Assembly: GCA_016283195.1 (NCBI GenBank)
Contig: JAEEML010000018.1
Span: 1-41,646, forward strand
DNA length: 41,646 nt
Source: Deltaproteobacteria bacterium
Lineage (GTDB): Bacteria > JAEEML01
Direction of reading: 5' to 3'
A program made the position numbers and the translations under genes. Shown in pieces: positions 41,301 to 41,646 of this stretch (positions within the stretch are counted from its first letter, which is position 1; the number at the start of each line of letters is the position of its first letter). The notes beneath the pieces were generated by a model. The model made no database searches and was not told the origin of the DNA. It was given only the letters and a program-made list of their open reading frames with translations.

Positions 41301-41646
41301 TCAATTGCAACTGCCGCTATGAGAATCGCAACCTTCCGTGCATGGATAACTACTTAATTGTTCATAGGTTGTGCCGGCGGTAGTCATTACGCATTTAACG
41401 GTAATGGCATTCCAGTCCTGACAATAATTTCTCACTTCTCCTTCGGTGCATCCGGCGCTTTCCTCGTCGGCACAAAAAGCAAAAGTGTCGGCAGCTCTAA
41501 TCAGGCATTTTTTATCCTTGGCACCGCAATCCAAAGCACGCACACTGTCGCCTTCGCAATAATAGGCTTTTTCATCAACACAGCGCTCTTTAAAAAGAGG
41601 CGTACATTCATCGCCGGGTTCCAAATCTGTACCTTGGTCGCTGCTA
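41301..41646 (-). CDS. Cysteine-rich secreted protein, N-terminus cut by window edge
   Basis: The frame is open to the window edge, so the N-terminus and any signal peptide are missing; the track start at 41624 is only an internal TTG. The visible 114 or so residues are Cys-rich and acidic (DECTPLFKERCVDEKAYYCEG, CGAKDKKCLIRAADTFAFC, GCTEGEVRNYCQDWNAI, YPCTEGCDSHSGSCN). Even spacing of cysteines implies several disulfides. It does not share the DGVCC repeats of the protein at 21204, but belongs to the same general class of secreted Cys-rich proteins of this kind of genome. The function is unknown. Confidence 0.75.
   Translation of the reverse strand, partial: SSDQGTDLEPGDECTPLFKERCVDEKAYYCEGDSVRALDCGAKDKKCLIRAADTFAFCADEESAGCTEGEVRNYCQDWNAITVKCVMTTAGTTYEQLSSYPCTEGCDSHSGSCN

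Noticed and set aside
41292-41313. Direct repeat TTGCAACTG, two copies 13 bases apart
   Set aside because: One copy is partly coding (end of the Cys-rich gene); two copies are too few to call a site.

Overview
The window looks like a chromosomal piece of a Gram-negative, probably anaerobic or microaerobic bacterium of the deltaproteobacterial/Myxococcota kind. Evidence for a Gram-negative envelope is a KdsC-type Kdo-8-phosphate phosphatase, an LpxL-type lipid A acyltransferase, an outer-membrane barrel and several lipoproteins. Evidence for low-oxygen life is a B12-dependent ribonucleotide reductase, an Feo ferrous-iron system, a membrane pyrophosphatase and a tetrahaem cytochrome c. Long cysteine-rich lipoproteins with repeats of the DGVCC...C.TCEAC kind are typical of myxobacteria-like genomes. 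Species cannot be named from the sequence alone, and no transposon, phage, tRNA, rRNA or CRISPR is visible.

Layout. 1-4500 (minus) is a surface-glycan operon that makes a phosphonate: PEP mutase (aepX), phosphonopyruvate decarboxylase (aepY), a metallophosphoesterase, an NAD-dependent sugar epimerase/dehydratase and a LicC/PntC-like nucleotidyltransferase cut by the window edge. Divergent from it are a Wzx-type flippase and a GT2 glycosyltransferase (4712-7232). The gene-free stretch 7233-7593 holds what I regard as the most notable item: a perfect sigma-54 (-24/-12) promoter, two upstream dyads 21 bp apart that look like activator sites, and a roughly 132-nt structured RNA ending in an intrinsic terminator. 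One of its hairpin loops matches the CsrA/RsmA binding consensus. Then come nrdJ and a compact operon pepD-Zn protein-zapA-unknown-cpsB-recO (10517-15080).

15231-21072 contains a beta-helix lipoprotein, a small membrane protein with ribosomal-protein-like codon use, an RluA pseudouridine synthase and a BY-kinase/Wzc polymerisation regulator. The partner PHP-type phosphatase of that kinase may be the CpsB homologue at 11328. 21204-23570 is a Cys-rich lipoprotein. 23730-30533 (minus) is the ribosomal alpha operon rpmJ-rpsM-rpsK-rpsD-rpoA-rplQ, followed by a PPC-domain lipoprotein and a membrane sulfatase-fold enzyme. A membrane pyrophosphatase and a cytochrome c run divergently, then come a DMT transporter, a methyltransferase and an outer-membrane barrel.

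35848-38631 is an iron operon feoA-feoA-feoB-FeoB-associated peptide, with two DtxR-family-type operators at its promoter. The right end (38762-41646) has a GT2 glycosyltransferase, the lipid A acyltransferase, kdsC and the start-truncated end of another Cys-rich secreted protein.

Much of the window therefore serves the cell envelope (phosphonate glycan, Kdo/lipid A, flippase, BY-kinase control), interleaved with housekeeping and iron genes. A second theme is regulatory: at least six genes carry a short perfect inverted repeat in the leader just upstream of the ribosome binding site.
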